Assembly: GCA_047975215.1 (NCBI GenBank)
Contig: JBKEDD010000126.1
Coordinates: 50,205-114,204, forward strand
DNA length: 64,000 bases
Direction: 5' to 3'
Source of the DNA: JAGRMG01 sp047975215
Lineage (GTDB): Bacteria > Pseudomonadota > Alphaproteobacteria > Rhodobacterales > Rhodobacteraceae
The position numbers and the translations under genes are program-made. A model generated the notes under the pieces. That model made no database searches and was not told the DNA's origin. It saw only the letters and a program-made list of their open reading frames with translations. Numbering within the stretch: position 1 is the first letter of the stretch; each line of letters begins with the position of its first letter. This document shows positions 50,999 through 59,867 of this stretch, in pieces.

Positions 50999-53794
50999 AT
51001 GGCCGACAGCAACCCCGCGAAAACCGTCACCTTCACCCTGGATGGCGACCCCGTCACAGTTGTCGAAGGCACGACGATCTGGGAGGCCGCCCACGGGCGC
51101 GGCCTGATCATCCCGCATCTGTGCCACAAGCCCGCCCCCGGCTATCGCGCCGATGGCAACTGCCGCGCCTGCATGGTCGAGATCGAGGGCGAACGGGTGC
51201 TGGCCGCCTCCTGCATCCGCCCGGCGACGGACGGCATGGCGGTCAGCACCGGCAGCGAACGCGCGCGAAAGGCCCGGGCGATGGTGATCGAACTGCTGGC
51301 CGCCGACCAGCCCGAAATCGCTCATGACGCATCCTCGCATTTCGCCGCGATAAAGGCTGCATCCGGCGTCATCGAGAGCCGTTTCCCCGCCCGCGCGGCG
51401 GACAGCGTTCCGCTGCCCGACCCCTCCCATGTGGCCATGCGGGTCAATCTCGATGCCTGCATCCATTGCAACCTGTGTGTGCGCGCCTGCCGCGAGGTTC
51501 AGGTCAACGACGTGATCGGCATGTCGTGGCGCGGGTTCGATGCCCGCATCACCTTCGATCAGGGCGACCCGATGGGCGCCTCGATCTGCGTGGGCTGCGG
51601 CGAATGCGTGCAGGCCTGCCCGACCGGCGCGCTGATGCCGGCCACCGTGCTGGACGCGGCGCAGGCCGGCGACAGCGCCGATTACGACAGCGCCGTGCAA
51701 AGCGTCTGCCCGTATTGCGGCGTCGGCTGTCAGTTGACCTACAAGGTCAAGGACGGGCAGATCAGGTATGCCGAAGGTGCCGATGGCCCGGCCAACGAAA
51801 ACCGCCTCTGCGTCAAGGGCCGCTTCGGGTTCGACTATGTCGATCACCCCCACCGCCTGACAAAGCCCCTGATCCGGCGCGAGGACGCGCCCGCCAAGGG
51901 CCTGAACGTCGATCCCGGCAATCCGTGGACGCATTTCCGCGAGGCAAGCTGGGACGAGGCGCTTGACGTCGCCGCCAACGGCCTGGCGCGCCTGCGCGAG
52001 CAGAAGGGCAGCCATGTCGCGGGCTTCGGTTCGGCGAAGTGCTCCAACGAAGAGGCGTATCTGTTCCAGAAACTGATCCGCCAGGGATTCGGCCACAACA
52101 ACGTCGATCACTGCACGCGGCTGTGTCATGCCTCCTCGGTCTCGGCATTGCTGGAAAATGTCGGCTCGGGCGCGGTCACCGCCACCTTCAACGAGATCGA
52201 GAACGCCGACGTGGCCATCCTCATCGGCTGCAACCCGGTCGAGAACCATCCTGTCGCCGCTACCTGGTTCAAACAGTTCGCAAGGCGCGGCGGCAAGCTG
52301 ATCGTGATGGATCCGCGCGGCGTGGCCCTGGGCAGGTTCGCCACCCACCGGGTCCAGTTCAAGCCGGGTTCGGATGTCTCGATGCTGAACGCGATCATGC
52401 ATGTGATCGTCGAAGAAAAGCTCTACGATGCCGACTATATCGCCCGGTTCACCGAGAACTGGGAGGCGATGAAGGCGCATCTGGCCGGCTTCTCGCCCGA
52501 AGCCATGGCGCCGGTCTGCGGCATCGCTGCCGAGAACCTGCGCGAGGTGGCGCGCACCTTCGCCGCGGGCAAGGCGGGGATGATATTCTGGGGCATGGGC
52601 GTCAGCCAGCATATCCACGGCACCGACAACGCCCGCTGCCTGATCGCGCTGGCGCTGATGACCGGCAATGTCGGCCGCCCCGGTACCGGGCTGCACCCGC
52701 TGCGCGGCCAGAACAACGTTCAAGGCGCCTCCGATGCCGGGCTGATCCCGATGTTCCTGCCCGACTACCAGAGCGTGACCGATGCCGCCACCCGCGCCCG
52801 GTTCGTGCGCGCCTGGGGCGGAACCACCTGGAGTGGCCATGATTTCAGCGCCGACAAGGGCCTGACCGTGGTCGAGATCATAGGTGCGATTCACGACGGC
52901 GACATTCGCGGCATGTATATCCTGGGCGAGAACCCGGCCATGTCCGACCCGGACGTGGAGCATGCCCGCCGCGCTCTGGCCAGGCTCGAACACCTGGTCG
53001 TGCAGGATATCTTCCTGACCGAGACCGCGAATTTTGCCGACGTGATCCTGCCCGCCAGCGCCTGGGCGGAAAAGGCCGGCACCGTCACCAATACCAACCG
53101 CCAGGTGCAGATGGGCCGTCCTGCCGTGCCGCCTCCGGGCGAGGCGCGCGAAGACTGGTGGATCGAAACCGAACTCGCCAAACGGCTGGGGCTCGGCTGG
53201 ACCTATACCCACCCGCGCGAGATCTTCGCCGAGATGAAGCTCAACATGGAATCGCTCGACAACATCACCTGGGAACGGTTGGAAAAGACCGCCATCACCT
53301 ACCCGTCGCTGTCGCCGGACGATCCGGGCCAGGCCATCGTGTTCAGCGACGGTTTTCCGCGCCCGGGCAAACGCGCTCGTTTCACCCCCGCCAGCATCGT
53401 GCCCCCCGACGAATTGCCCGACGCGGACTATCCTTTCGTCCTGATTACGGGCCGGCAACTGGAACACTGGCATACCGGCTCGATGACGCGCCGCGCGCAT
53501 GTGCTGGATGCGGTCGAACCCGAGGCCAACTGCTCGATGCACCCCGCCACGCTGCGGCGGATGGGGCTCGAGCCGGGCGATGCGGTGCGCCTGACCTCGC
53601 GGCGCGGCAGCGTAACGGCGATGGTGCGCGCCGACCGCGCCGTCGCCGAGGATAACGTGTTCCTGCCCTTTGCCTTCGTCGAGGCGGCGGCGAATATCCT
53701 GACCAACCCGGCACTGGACCCGTTCGGAAAGATCCCCGAATTCAAGTTCGCCGCCGTTCGCGTGGAAAAGGCCGGGGCGCTCGCGGCGCAATAG
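50999..53794 (+). CDS. fdsA: formate dehydrogenase alpha (molybdenum or tungsten) subunit
   Basis: The 931-residue protein has an N-terminal NuoG-like ferredoxin region ([2Fe-2S] with CHKPAPGYRADGNCRAC; then CIHCNLCVRAC and CVGCGECVQACP), a [4Fe-4S] site CPYCGVGC, and the MGD cofactor domain. The active-site residue is cysteine (C376 in TRLCHASS), so no selenocysteine. It oxidises formate to CO2. No fdhD or fdsC chaperone lies in the window. It starts 13 bases after the fdsB-like gene. Confidence 0.93.
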   Translation: MADSNPAKTVTFTLDGDPVTVVEGTTIWEAAHGRGLIIPHLCHKPAPGYRADGNCRACMVEIEGERVLAASCIRPATDGMAVSTGSERARKARAMVIELLAADQPEIAHDASSHFAAIKAASGVIESRFPARAADSVPLPDPSHVAMRVNLDACIHCNLCVRACREVQVNDVIGMSWRGFDARITFDQGDPMGASICVGCGECVQACPTGALMPATVLDAAQAGDSADYDSAVQSVCPYCGVGCQLTYKVKDGQIRYAEGADGPANENRLCVKGRFGFDYVDHPHRLTKPLIRREDAPAKGLNVDPGNPWTHFREASWDEALDVAANGLARLREQKGSHVAGFGSAKCSNEEAYLFQKLIRQGFGHNNVDHCTRLCHASSVSALLENVGSGAVTATFNEIENADVAILIGCNPVENHPVAATWFKQFARRGGKLIVMDPRGVALGRFATHRVQFKPGSDVSMLNAIMHVIVEEKLYDADYIARFTENWEAMKAHLAGFSPEAMAPVCGIAAENLREVARTFAAGKAGMIFWGMGVSQHIHGTDNARCLIALALMTGNVGRPGTGLHPLRGQNNVQGASDAGLIPMFLPDYQSVTDAATRARFVRAWGGTTWSGHDFSADKGLTVVEIIGAIHDGDIRGMYILGENPAMSDPDVEHARRALARLEHLVVQDIFLTETANFADVILPASAWAEKAGTVTNTNRQVQMGRPAVPPPGEAREDWWIETELAKRLGLGWTYTHPREIFAEMKLNMESLDNITWERLEKTAITYPSLSPDDPGQAIVFSDGFPRPGKRARFTPASIVPPDELPDADYPFVLITGRQLEHWHTGSMTRRAHVLDAVEPEANCSMHPATLRRMGLEPGDAVRLTSRRGSVTAMVRADRAVAEDNVFLPFAFVEAAANILTNPALDPFGKIPEFKFAAVRVEKAGALAAQ

Positions 53795-53855
53795 GCCCGC
53801 CGCGGCTTGCGCCGCCGGCCGGCAAAGCCGGAGCGGGGCCGCGCCGGTCACCGGC

Positions 53856-53878
53856 TTCTTTCTGGTCATAAATACTCC
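53856..53878. repeat. intergenic TTCTTTCTGG...TACTCC motif
   Basis: The segment TTCTTTCTGG followed by TCATAAATACTCC, in the 216-base gap between the formate dehydrogenase and TRAP genes, looks like a motif I associate with many Rhodobacteraceae intergenic regions. I cannot confirm its number of copies. The rest of the gap holds GC-rich inverted repeats (GCCGGCAAAGCCGG) but no clear promoter. Confidence 0.3.
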
Positions 53879-54010
53879 AATCTCCCGCCCCGGCGGCATC
53901 ACGGGGTCAGGCGCCGCACCGCATTCCGGCCCGGATGCATGCTTGACACGCGCCGCGATTCCCGGGGACGCTGTGGGCAGAAAGCGGTCGCCACAACGGG
54001 GAACGAACCC

Positions 54011-55081
54011 ATGATTAATATGCTCAGGTACGGCCTTCTGGCCGCGGTCTTCACCGTCGGCGGCGCCATCGCGCCGCCACTCGCGGCCGAAACCCTGAAC
54101 GTCACGATCGTAGCCGGCCATCCGCCGGTATTTCGCTGGGTCAAACACGCCAGCCAGACCTTCATTCCGGCCGTGAACGCGGAACTGGCGGGCACCGGCT
54201 ACAGCATCGAATGGTCCGAGCAATACGGCGGATCGCTGGCCAAGGTCGGCGACGAACTGGAAGCGGTCGAGGAGGGGCTTGCCGAGATCGGTCTCGTCTC
54301 GTCGCTCTTCGATCCCGCCAAGCTGGCACCCCAGAACGTCACCTATTTCACCCCGTTCGTGCATTCGGATGCGAGGTTCGTTGGCGACATGATGGACCGC
54401 CTCCAGATGAGCGATCCGACCATGAAGGCGGCCTGGGAAGCCAACGGGCTGGAATATCTGGGCGGCGCCATCGGCATCGACGACTACCTGTTGATGACCA
54501 ACTTCCCGGTCGCGTCCATCACCGATCTTCAGGGCAAGAAGATCGGCGCACCGGGACCGGCCGTGAACTGGCTGGAAGGCACCGGCGCGGTCGGGGTGTC
54601 GGGGAACCTGACCACCTATTACAACGAGATCAAGACCGGGGTCTATGACGGGGTGATCGTGTTCGCTTCGGCGGCGCTGCCGGGCAAGCTGCACGAGGTC
54701 GCGCCCTATGTCACTCGGGTCGGGTTCGGCGCGCAATATGCCGGTGGCATCGCCGCCAACAAGGACTGGTTCGACGGGCTCGATCCGGTGGTGCAACGAG
54801 CCCTGAAGCAGGCCGCGGCGCTGGATCGCGAGGCCTATCACGAAGATCTCGACGCTTCGGTGGCCAAGTTCCTTGGCGTCATGGAATCGCAAGGCGCCAC
54901 CATAACGGTGGTCGATCAGGCGTTCCGTCGCCAATGGGCGAACGGCATGGACAACGTGGCGCAGACCTGGGCCGAACGGCTGGATGGCGAGGGAATCGAC
55001 GGGACCGGCGTGCTGAAGACCTACATGGACACGATGCGCGATGCCGGCGCGATGCCGGTGCGTGACTGGGACAAGGAATGA
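54011..55081 (+). CDS. TRAP transporter substrate-binding protein (DctP family)
   Basis: The 356-residue periplasmic protein has a signal peptide (about 1-27) and the DctP fold, with ITDLQGKKIGAPGPAVNWLEG in the ligand-binding region. It captures an organic acid or similar solute for the membrane partners downstream. The ATG at 54011 was chosen; the open frame extends upstream to 53807 without a signal peptide. The substrate cannot be told, although the hydrolases downstream suggest an aromatic or cyclic compound. Confidence 0.88.
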   Translation: MINMLRYGLLAAVFTVGGAIAPPLAAETLNVTIVAGHPPVFRWVKHASQTFIPAVNAELAGTGYSIEWSEQYGGSLAKVGDELEAVEEGLAEIGLVSSLFDPAKLAPQNVTYFTPFVHSDARFVGDMMDRLQMSDPTMKAAWEANGLEYLGGAIGIDDYLLMTNFPVASITDLQGKKIGAPGPAVNWLEGTGAVGVSGNLTTYYNEIKTGVYDGVIVFASAALPGKLHEVAPYVTRVGFGAQYAGGIAANKDWFDGLDPVVQRALKQAAALDREAYHEDLDASVAKFLGVMESQGATITVVDQAFRRQWANGMDNVAQTWAERLDGEGIDGTGVLKTYMDTMRDAGAMPVRDWDKE

Positions 55082-55118
55082 AATCCCCGGCCCGCCGCTC
55101 CGGGCCGCGGCCTGCCAC

Positions 55119-55166
55119 GTCAAACTCTCGCGAGAGTTTGACCCGGGATTTCGCGAAATTCCGGTT
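55119..55166. repeat. two-palindrome repeat between TRAP genes
   Basis: A perfect 24-bp palindrome (arms GTCAAACTCTCG / CGAGAGTTTGAC, 55119-55142) is followed by the near-palindrome GGGATTTCGCGAAATTCCGG (55145-55164). Layout and sequence match the copy at 45573-45622: both have CAAA..CTC...GAG..TTTG, then ATTTCGCGA.ATTCCGGTT. It fills much of the 132-base gap inside what otherwise looks like one operon. Confidence 0.7.
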
Positions 55167-55213
55167 GCTTGCGGGCCGGGTGTCACGGGCGCGGGCGAAA
55201 CGAGCCGGCTGAT

Positions 55214-55783
55214 ATGACCGCCCGCCCGAACGACCGTTCAGACGAGATCGCACTTCCGGGCTGGTTCGCTGCCCTGCGCCGGGGCACCGACGCAATCACG
55301 GCGGCGCTGAACCTTGCCGGGACACTGCTGATCGTGCTGGTGATGCTGGTGGTCAATGCCGACGTGGCCGGGCGCGTGCTGCTGGGTGCGCCGGTTGCGG
55401 GCGTGCCCGAAATCGTGTCGATGTCGATCGTGGCCATCGTGTTTCTCCAGATCGCGCAGGCGTTTCGCCAAGGGCGCCTGACCCGGACCGAGGCCGTGCT
55501 GGACTATCTGGCCGGCCGAGCGCCGCGTTTGCGGCATCTGGCCGAACTCCTGTTCGCGCTTGCCGCTGCTTCCCTGGTCTGGATGATTCTCGCTGCCGCG
55601 TGGCCGCTGTTCCTCAAATCCTGGTCGCGGGGCACCTATGAGGGCACGGTGGGCGATTTCACGGCGCCGGTCTGGCCGGTCAAGCTGATAATCCTGATCG
55701 GCTGTGCCGCGCTGCTTGTGCAGTTGCTGCTTTGCGCCGGGGCCGCCCTGTTGCGCATGTGCGCGCGAACGGGCCGCGCATGA
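55214..55783 (+). CDS. TRAP transporter small membrane subunit (DctQ family)
   Basis: The 189-residue protein has four membrane helices (about 34-56, 70-90, 112-135 and 152-175) as in DctQ. It bridges the binding protein and the large permease. The start at ATG 55214 gives a cytoplasmic N-terminus; the frame extends upstream into the repeat. It overlaps the next gene by four bases. Confidence 0.85.
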   Translation: MTARPNDRSDEIALPGWFAALRRGTDAITAALNLAGTLLIVLVMLVVNADVAGRVLLGAPVAGVPEIVSMSIVAIVFLQIAQAFRQGRLTRTEAVLDYLAGRAPRLRHLAELLFALAAASLVWMILAAAWPLFLKSWSRGTYEGTVGDFTAPVWPVKLIILIGCAALLVQLLLCAGAALLRMCARTGRA

Positions 55784-57087
55784 GCCCGTTCGAGATCGGC
55801 CTCGCCTCTTTCGGGGCGATGGTGGTGATGGTCTATCTCGGGTTCTGGGTGCCCTTCGCGCTCATGCTGGCCTCCTATGTCGGGGTCTGGGCCATCAAGG
55901 GCTCGCCCGTGCTGGCCGGGAAGCTGCTGGCGCTGGCGGCGAGCGAGACCATTTCAAGCTATTTCTTCGGGGTTGTGCCGCTGTTCGTTCTGATGGGCTA
56001 TGTCGTTTCCGTCACCGGCCTGGGGCGGGATGCCTTCGACGTTACCAATCACATGTTCCGGCGGCTCCCGGGCGGTCTCGGGATCGGCACGGTCGGCGCC
56101 AATGCGATCTTTGCTGCCATCACCGGCATTTCCATCGCCTCGGCGGCCGTATTCACCCGCATCGCGGTGCCCGAGATGATCCGCCACGGCTATTCCCGGC
56201 GCTTCTCGGTGGGGGTCGTGGCGGGAAGCTCGGTTCTGGGCATGCTGATTCCGCCCTCGCTGCTTCTCATCCTCTATGGTCTGCTGACCGAGCAATCCAT
56301 CGGCGATCTGTTCATCGCGGGGGTCGTTCCGGGGCTGTTGCTGGCAACCCTGTTCGGGGGCGGCATCTGGCTGGTCGCACGGGCCTGGCCGCAGGCACTG
56401 GGAGAGGCACATGACACGGGCGACATCGCCCCGCTGAGCCGTCGTGAGCTTGCGTTCAAGGGTCTGCCCATCGCGGCGCTGATCGGGCTGGTGCTGGGCG
56501 GTATCTATGGCGGTTTCTTCACCCCGATCGAGGCCGGCGCGGTCGGCTGCGCCGGGGCCATCGTGATCGGGCTCGTGCGCCGGTCGCTGTCGTGGCGGGA
56601 TTTTCGCGAGGTCCTGAACGATACCGGGCTTGTCACCGCCTCGATCTGTTTCCTGATCATCGCGGCACAGATGTATTCGCGAATGCTGGCGCTCTCGGGC
56701 GTGCCGGCGGGGTTCGGCGCCTATGTCGCCAGCGCCGAGATCGGCTATTGGGGCGTCATCCTGGCCTATGTCGGGCTGGTGATCGTGATGGGTACGGTGC
56801 TGGATTCCTCCTCCATCATGCTGATCCTGGTGCCGCTGATGCTGCCGGTTCTGGTGCCGATGCAGGTCGATCTGGTCTGGTTCGGCATCGTTACCGTGAT
56901 CGCGGTTGAAATCGGGCTTCTGACACCGCCCTTCGGCATCTCCGTCTTCGTCATCAAGTCCGCGCTGGACGATCCGGCGATAACGCTGGGCGATATCTTT
57001 GCCGGGGCCGCGCCCTTCGCGTGCATGATGCTGGTTCTGCTGGCGCTGGTGCTGGCCTTTCCCGCGCTTGCGACCGCCCTAGTCTGA
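55780..57087 (+). CDS. TRAP transporter large permease (DctM family)
   Basis: The 435-residue membrane protein has about twelve helices and DctM motifs such as GMLIPPSLLLILYG, GGIYGGFFTPIEAGAVG and LTPPFGISVFV. It carries out sodium-driven uptake with the DctP and DctQ proteins. The ATG (55780) overlaps the DctQ stop. Confidence 0.93.
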   Translation: MSPFEIGLASFGAMVVMVYLGFWVPFALMLASYVGVWAIKGSPVLAGKLLALAASETISSYFFGVVPLFVLMGYVVSVTGLGRDAFDVTNHMFRRLPGGLGIGTVGANAIFAAITGISIASAAVFTRIAVPEMIRHGYSRRFSVGVVAGSSVLGMLIPPSLLLILYGLLTEQSIGDLFIAGVVPGLLLATLFGGGIWLVARAWPQALGEAHDTGDIAPLSRRELAFKGLPIAALIGLVLGGIYGGFFTPIEAGAVGCAGAIVIGLVRRSLSWRDFREVLNDTGLVTASICFLIIAAQMYSRMLALSGVPAGFGAYVASAEIGYWGVILAYVGLVIVMGTVLDSSSIMLILVPLMLPVLVPMQVDLVWFGIVTVIAVEIGLLTPPFGISVFVIKSALDDPAITLGDIFAGAAPFACMMLVLLALVLAFPALATALV

Positions 57088-57110
57088 GTCTTCGAGAAAG
57101 GAGTTCCCTC

Positions 57111-57887
57111 ATGTCCCGCCGCTATGTCGATCTTTCGGTGCCGCTGGAAACCGGTATCGTTTCGGACCCGCCGATCATGCTGCCGCAGATCGAATACATG
57201 ACCCATGAGCAGACCGCCGAGCAGATCATGGCCTTCTTTCCCGGCCTCGGGAAGGACGACCTGCCCGGCGGCGAGGGCTGGGCGGTTGAGAGGCTGAGCA
57301 TCGCAACCCACAACGGCACGCATCTGGACGCGCCCTATCACCATCATTCGACGATGTCGGGCGGACAGCGGGCAATTACCATCGACGAGGTGCCGCTGGA
57401 GTGGTGCTTCAATCCCGGTGTCAAGCTGGATTTCCGCCATTTCGACGATGGCTATGTGGCCACCGCGGCGGATGTGCAGGCCGAGCTGCGCCGCATCGGA
57501 CACGACCTGAAGCCCCTCGACATCGTCGTCGTAAATACCTCGGCCGGCGACCGCTATGGTCAGCCCGACTACCTCATGCGCGGCTGTGGCATGGGGCGCG
57601 AGGCGACGCTTTTCCTGCTTGAGCGCGGCGTGCGCGTTACCGGCACCGACGCCTGGAGCTGGGACGCGCCCTTCGCGCTGACGGCGCAGGAATACGCCAA
57701 AAACCACGATGCCTCGATCATCTGGGAAGGGCACCGCGCCAGTATGGAGATCGGATACTGCCACATGGAAAAGCTGACTGCCCTCGAAAGCCTGCCGCCC
57801 CACGGTTTCGAGATTTGCTGTTTTCCCTACAAGATCAAGGGCGCCAGTGCAGGGTTCACGCGCGCCGTAGCGATTTTCGGGGAGTAG
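57111..57887 (+). CDS. cyclase-family metal-dependent hydrolase
   Basis: The 258-residue protein has the cyclase/kynurenine formamidase signature HNGTHLDAPYHHH, which holds the metal-binding histidines and aspartate. Related enzymes are kynurenine formamidase and isatin hydrolase. In a TRAP operon followed by an FAH-family gene it probably opens a ring or cleaves an amide of the imported compound. ATG 57111 follows AAAGGAG. Confidence 0.85.
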   Translation: MSRRYVDLSVPLETGIVSDPPIMLPQIEYMTHEQTAEQIMAFFPGLGKDDLPGGEGWAVERLSIATHNGTHLDAPYHHHSTMSGGQRAITIDEVPLEWCFNPGVKLDFRHFDDGYVATAADVQAELRRIGHDLKPLDIVVVNTSAGDRYGQPDYLMRGCGMGREATLFLLERGVRVTGTDAWSWDAPFALTAQEYAKNHDASIIWEGHRASMEIGYCHMEKLTALESLPPHGFEICCFPYKIKGASAGFTRAVAIFGE

Positions 57888-57891
57888 GCCC

Positions 57892-58818
57892 ATGCGCCTT
57901 GCAACCATCCGCCACGATGGCCGCGAATTCGTCGCCGCCGCCCTGGATGACGAGACCCTGCTGGATCTGGACCGCGCCGCGCATTTCGCGCGCTACGAGA
58001 CCCGCAGCTTTTGCAACATGCTCGCCGTGATCGAAGAGGGGGATTATGGCCTGGAACAGGCCGAACACCTCATTCGCCGGGCCAGCAGGCGCGCGATGCT
58101 GCCGGTGGCCGAGGTGACGTTTCTGCCGCCGCTGATGCCGGTGCAGTACCGCGACTGCCTCGTGTTCGAGGAGCACCTGAAGAACAGTTTCGCGGCGGCC
58201 GCCGCGATGACCGGGCGCAGCTTTGACATACCTTCGGTCTGGTACGATCAGCCGATCTACTACAAGGGCAACCGGATGTCTTTCATCGGCCACGGGGCGG
58301 ATGTGGTCTGGCCGTCTTATGCCGAGTTCCTCGATATCGAGCTGGAACTGGCGGCGGTTGTCGGGACGAAGGGCACGGACATATCGCGCCAGGACGCGCC
58401 GGGCCATATCTTCGGCTATACCATTCTGAACGATATTTCGGCGCGCGATGCCCAGATGCGAGAGATGCCCGGTCAGCTTGGCCCCGCCAAGGGCAAGGAT
58501 TTCGACACCGGCAACATTCTGGGCCCCTATATCCTGACCGCCGACGAGGTCGGTCACCCGGTGGCGCTGGACATGGAGGCGCGGGTGAACGGCGAACGCT
58601 GGGGCGGGGGCAACAGCCGCGACATGCATCACGATTTCGCCGCTATCCTGGCGCATGTGTCGGCCAGCGAGACGCTTTACCCCGGCGAGGTGATCGGCTC
58701 GGGCACGGTGGGGACCGGCTGCGGGCTGGAGGCCGGACGCCGGCTGCAACCCGGCGACCGGTTCGAACTTGAGATAGAAGGCATCGGCGTTCTCGCCAAC
58801 CGGATCGTGCGGGCGTGA
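57892..58818 (+). CDS. fumarylacetoacetate hydrolase family protein
   Basis: The 308-residue protein has the FAH-type metal site EFLDIELELAAVVG and YTILNDISARDAQ. Members hydrolyse, decarboxylate or isomerise oxoacid intermediates of aromatic breakdown. It begins four bases after the cyclase-family gene and ends the TRAP operon. The substrate is unknown. Confidence 0.85.
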   Translation: MRLATIRHDGREFVAAALDDETLLDLDRAAHFARYETRSFCNMLAVIEEGDYGLEQAEHLIRRASRRAMLPVAEVTFLPPLMPVQYRDCLVFEEHLKNSFAAAAAMTGRSFDIPSVWYDQPIYYKGNRMSFIGHGADVVWPSYAEFLDIELELAAVVGTKGTDISRQDAPGHIFGYTILNDISARDAQMREMPGQLGPAKGKDFDTGNILGPYILTADEVGHPVALDMEARVNGERWGGGNSRDMHHDFAAILAHVSASETLYPGEVIGSGTVGTGCGLEAGRRLQPGDRFELEIEGIGVLANRIVRA

Positions 58819-58976
58819 ACCGGCCGGGGCTTGCGTGCACTCCGCGCCGTCCGGAACCGCCGCCCGGGCGGCTCGCGTCCGATCCGGCGCGGCGATCGCC
58901 GCCGCCTGCCGCGTCCGGAAGCGGATTTCGATGCAACGTGGTTCAGATGGACGGCAAACCGCGCTAGATCCGCGCC

Positions 58977-59678
58977 ATGACCGAATCGCGCCGCCCGCAC
59001 CGCAACTTCTATGGCCGCATCAGGGGCAAGACCCTCAGGCCCGGCCAGCAGATCTGTCTTGACGAAGACCTGGCGGCATTGTCGCCGGGTCCGGTGGGCT
59101 GGGATGTCAACCCGGATCGCGCACCGCTCGATCTGCACGCCCTGTTCGCCGGCCGTCCGGTCTGGCTGGAAATCGGGTTCGGCGGGGGCGAACACATGGT
59201 CCATCAGGCGATGGCGAATCCAGGGGTCGGCATCATCGGGGCCGAACCCTATATCAACGGCGTCGCCATGCTTCTGGGCAAGATTCGGCGGGCAGGTGTG
59301 ACGAACCTGGCCGTGCATCCCGGCGATGCCCGCGATCTGATGGATGTGTTGCCGCCGGCCTCGGTCGAGCGCGCGTTCCTGCTGTATCCCGATCCCTGGC
59401 CCAAGACGCGCCACCACCGCCGCCGGTTCGTCACGCCCGAACATCTCGTTCCGCTGGCCCGCGCCATGCGGCCGGGCGCGCAATTGCGCATCGCCACCGA
59501 CATTGCCGATTATGTGCGCCAGACGCTCGAGGAGGTGCCAAAAGCCGGTTTTGAATGGCTTGCCGAACGTCCCCGCGACTGGCGCGAGCCCTGGGACGGC
59601 TGGATTTCGACGCGATACGAGAAAAAGGCGCTGCGCGAGGCGCGGGTGCCGCACTACCTGACTTTCCGCCGTGTTTGA
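58977..59678 (+). CDS. trmB: tRNA (guanine-N7-)-methyltransferase TrmB
   Basis: The 233-residue SAM-dependent enzyme has LEIGFGGGEHMVHQA as SAM-binding motif I, and FLLYPDPWPKTRHHRRRFV, the TrmB catalytic signature. It makes m7G46 in tRNA. Upstream 158 bases hold a GCCGCCCGGGCGGC palindrome but no clear promoter. Confidence 0.95.
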   Translation: MTESRRPHRNFYGRIRGKTLRPGQQICLDEDLAALSPGPVGWDVNPDRAPLDLHALFAGRPVWLEIGFGGGEHMVHQAMANPGVGIIGAEPYINGVAMLLGKIRRAGVTNLAVHPGDARDLMDVLPPASVERAFLLYPDPWPKTRHHRRRFVTPEHLVPLARAMRPGAQLRIATDIADYVRQTLEEVPKAGFEWLAERPRDWREPWDGWISTRYEKKALREARVPHYLTFRRV

Positions 59679-59867
59679 GCCCATTTGCATCTTCGATTGG
59701 GTGCGTCACCCCGGTCGGCTGCCCCGGCCAAGTCCGTGGCGGGCGCGCGGGTGGGGCGGGGCATCGGTTGACGAAGGCAACGACGGGGCGACGGGTGCGC
59801 CATTGCCGCTGGACCGGGGCGGGGCGATTGGGTAAGCCGTCCCGGACAGGACGCACGAGGAACCACG

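Noticed and set aside
52100..52140. Possible selenocysteine in the formate dehydrogenase
   Set aside because: The active-site codon is TGT (C376 in TRLCHASS), so no recoding is needed.
50705..55186. Very long open frame of 1493 codons on the minus strand
   Set aside because: It runs antisense to the formate dehydrogenase and DctP genes, which have clear motifs. Long antisense frames are common in GC-rich DNA. Its translation shows no domain.
58858..58871. GCCGCCCGGGCGGC palindrome before trmB as a terminator
   Set aside because: There is no loop and no T-run, and such runs are common in GC-rich sequence.
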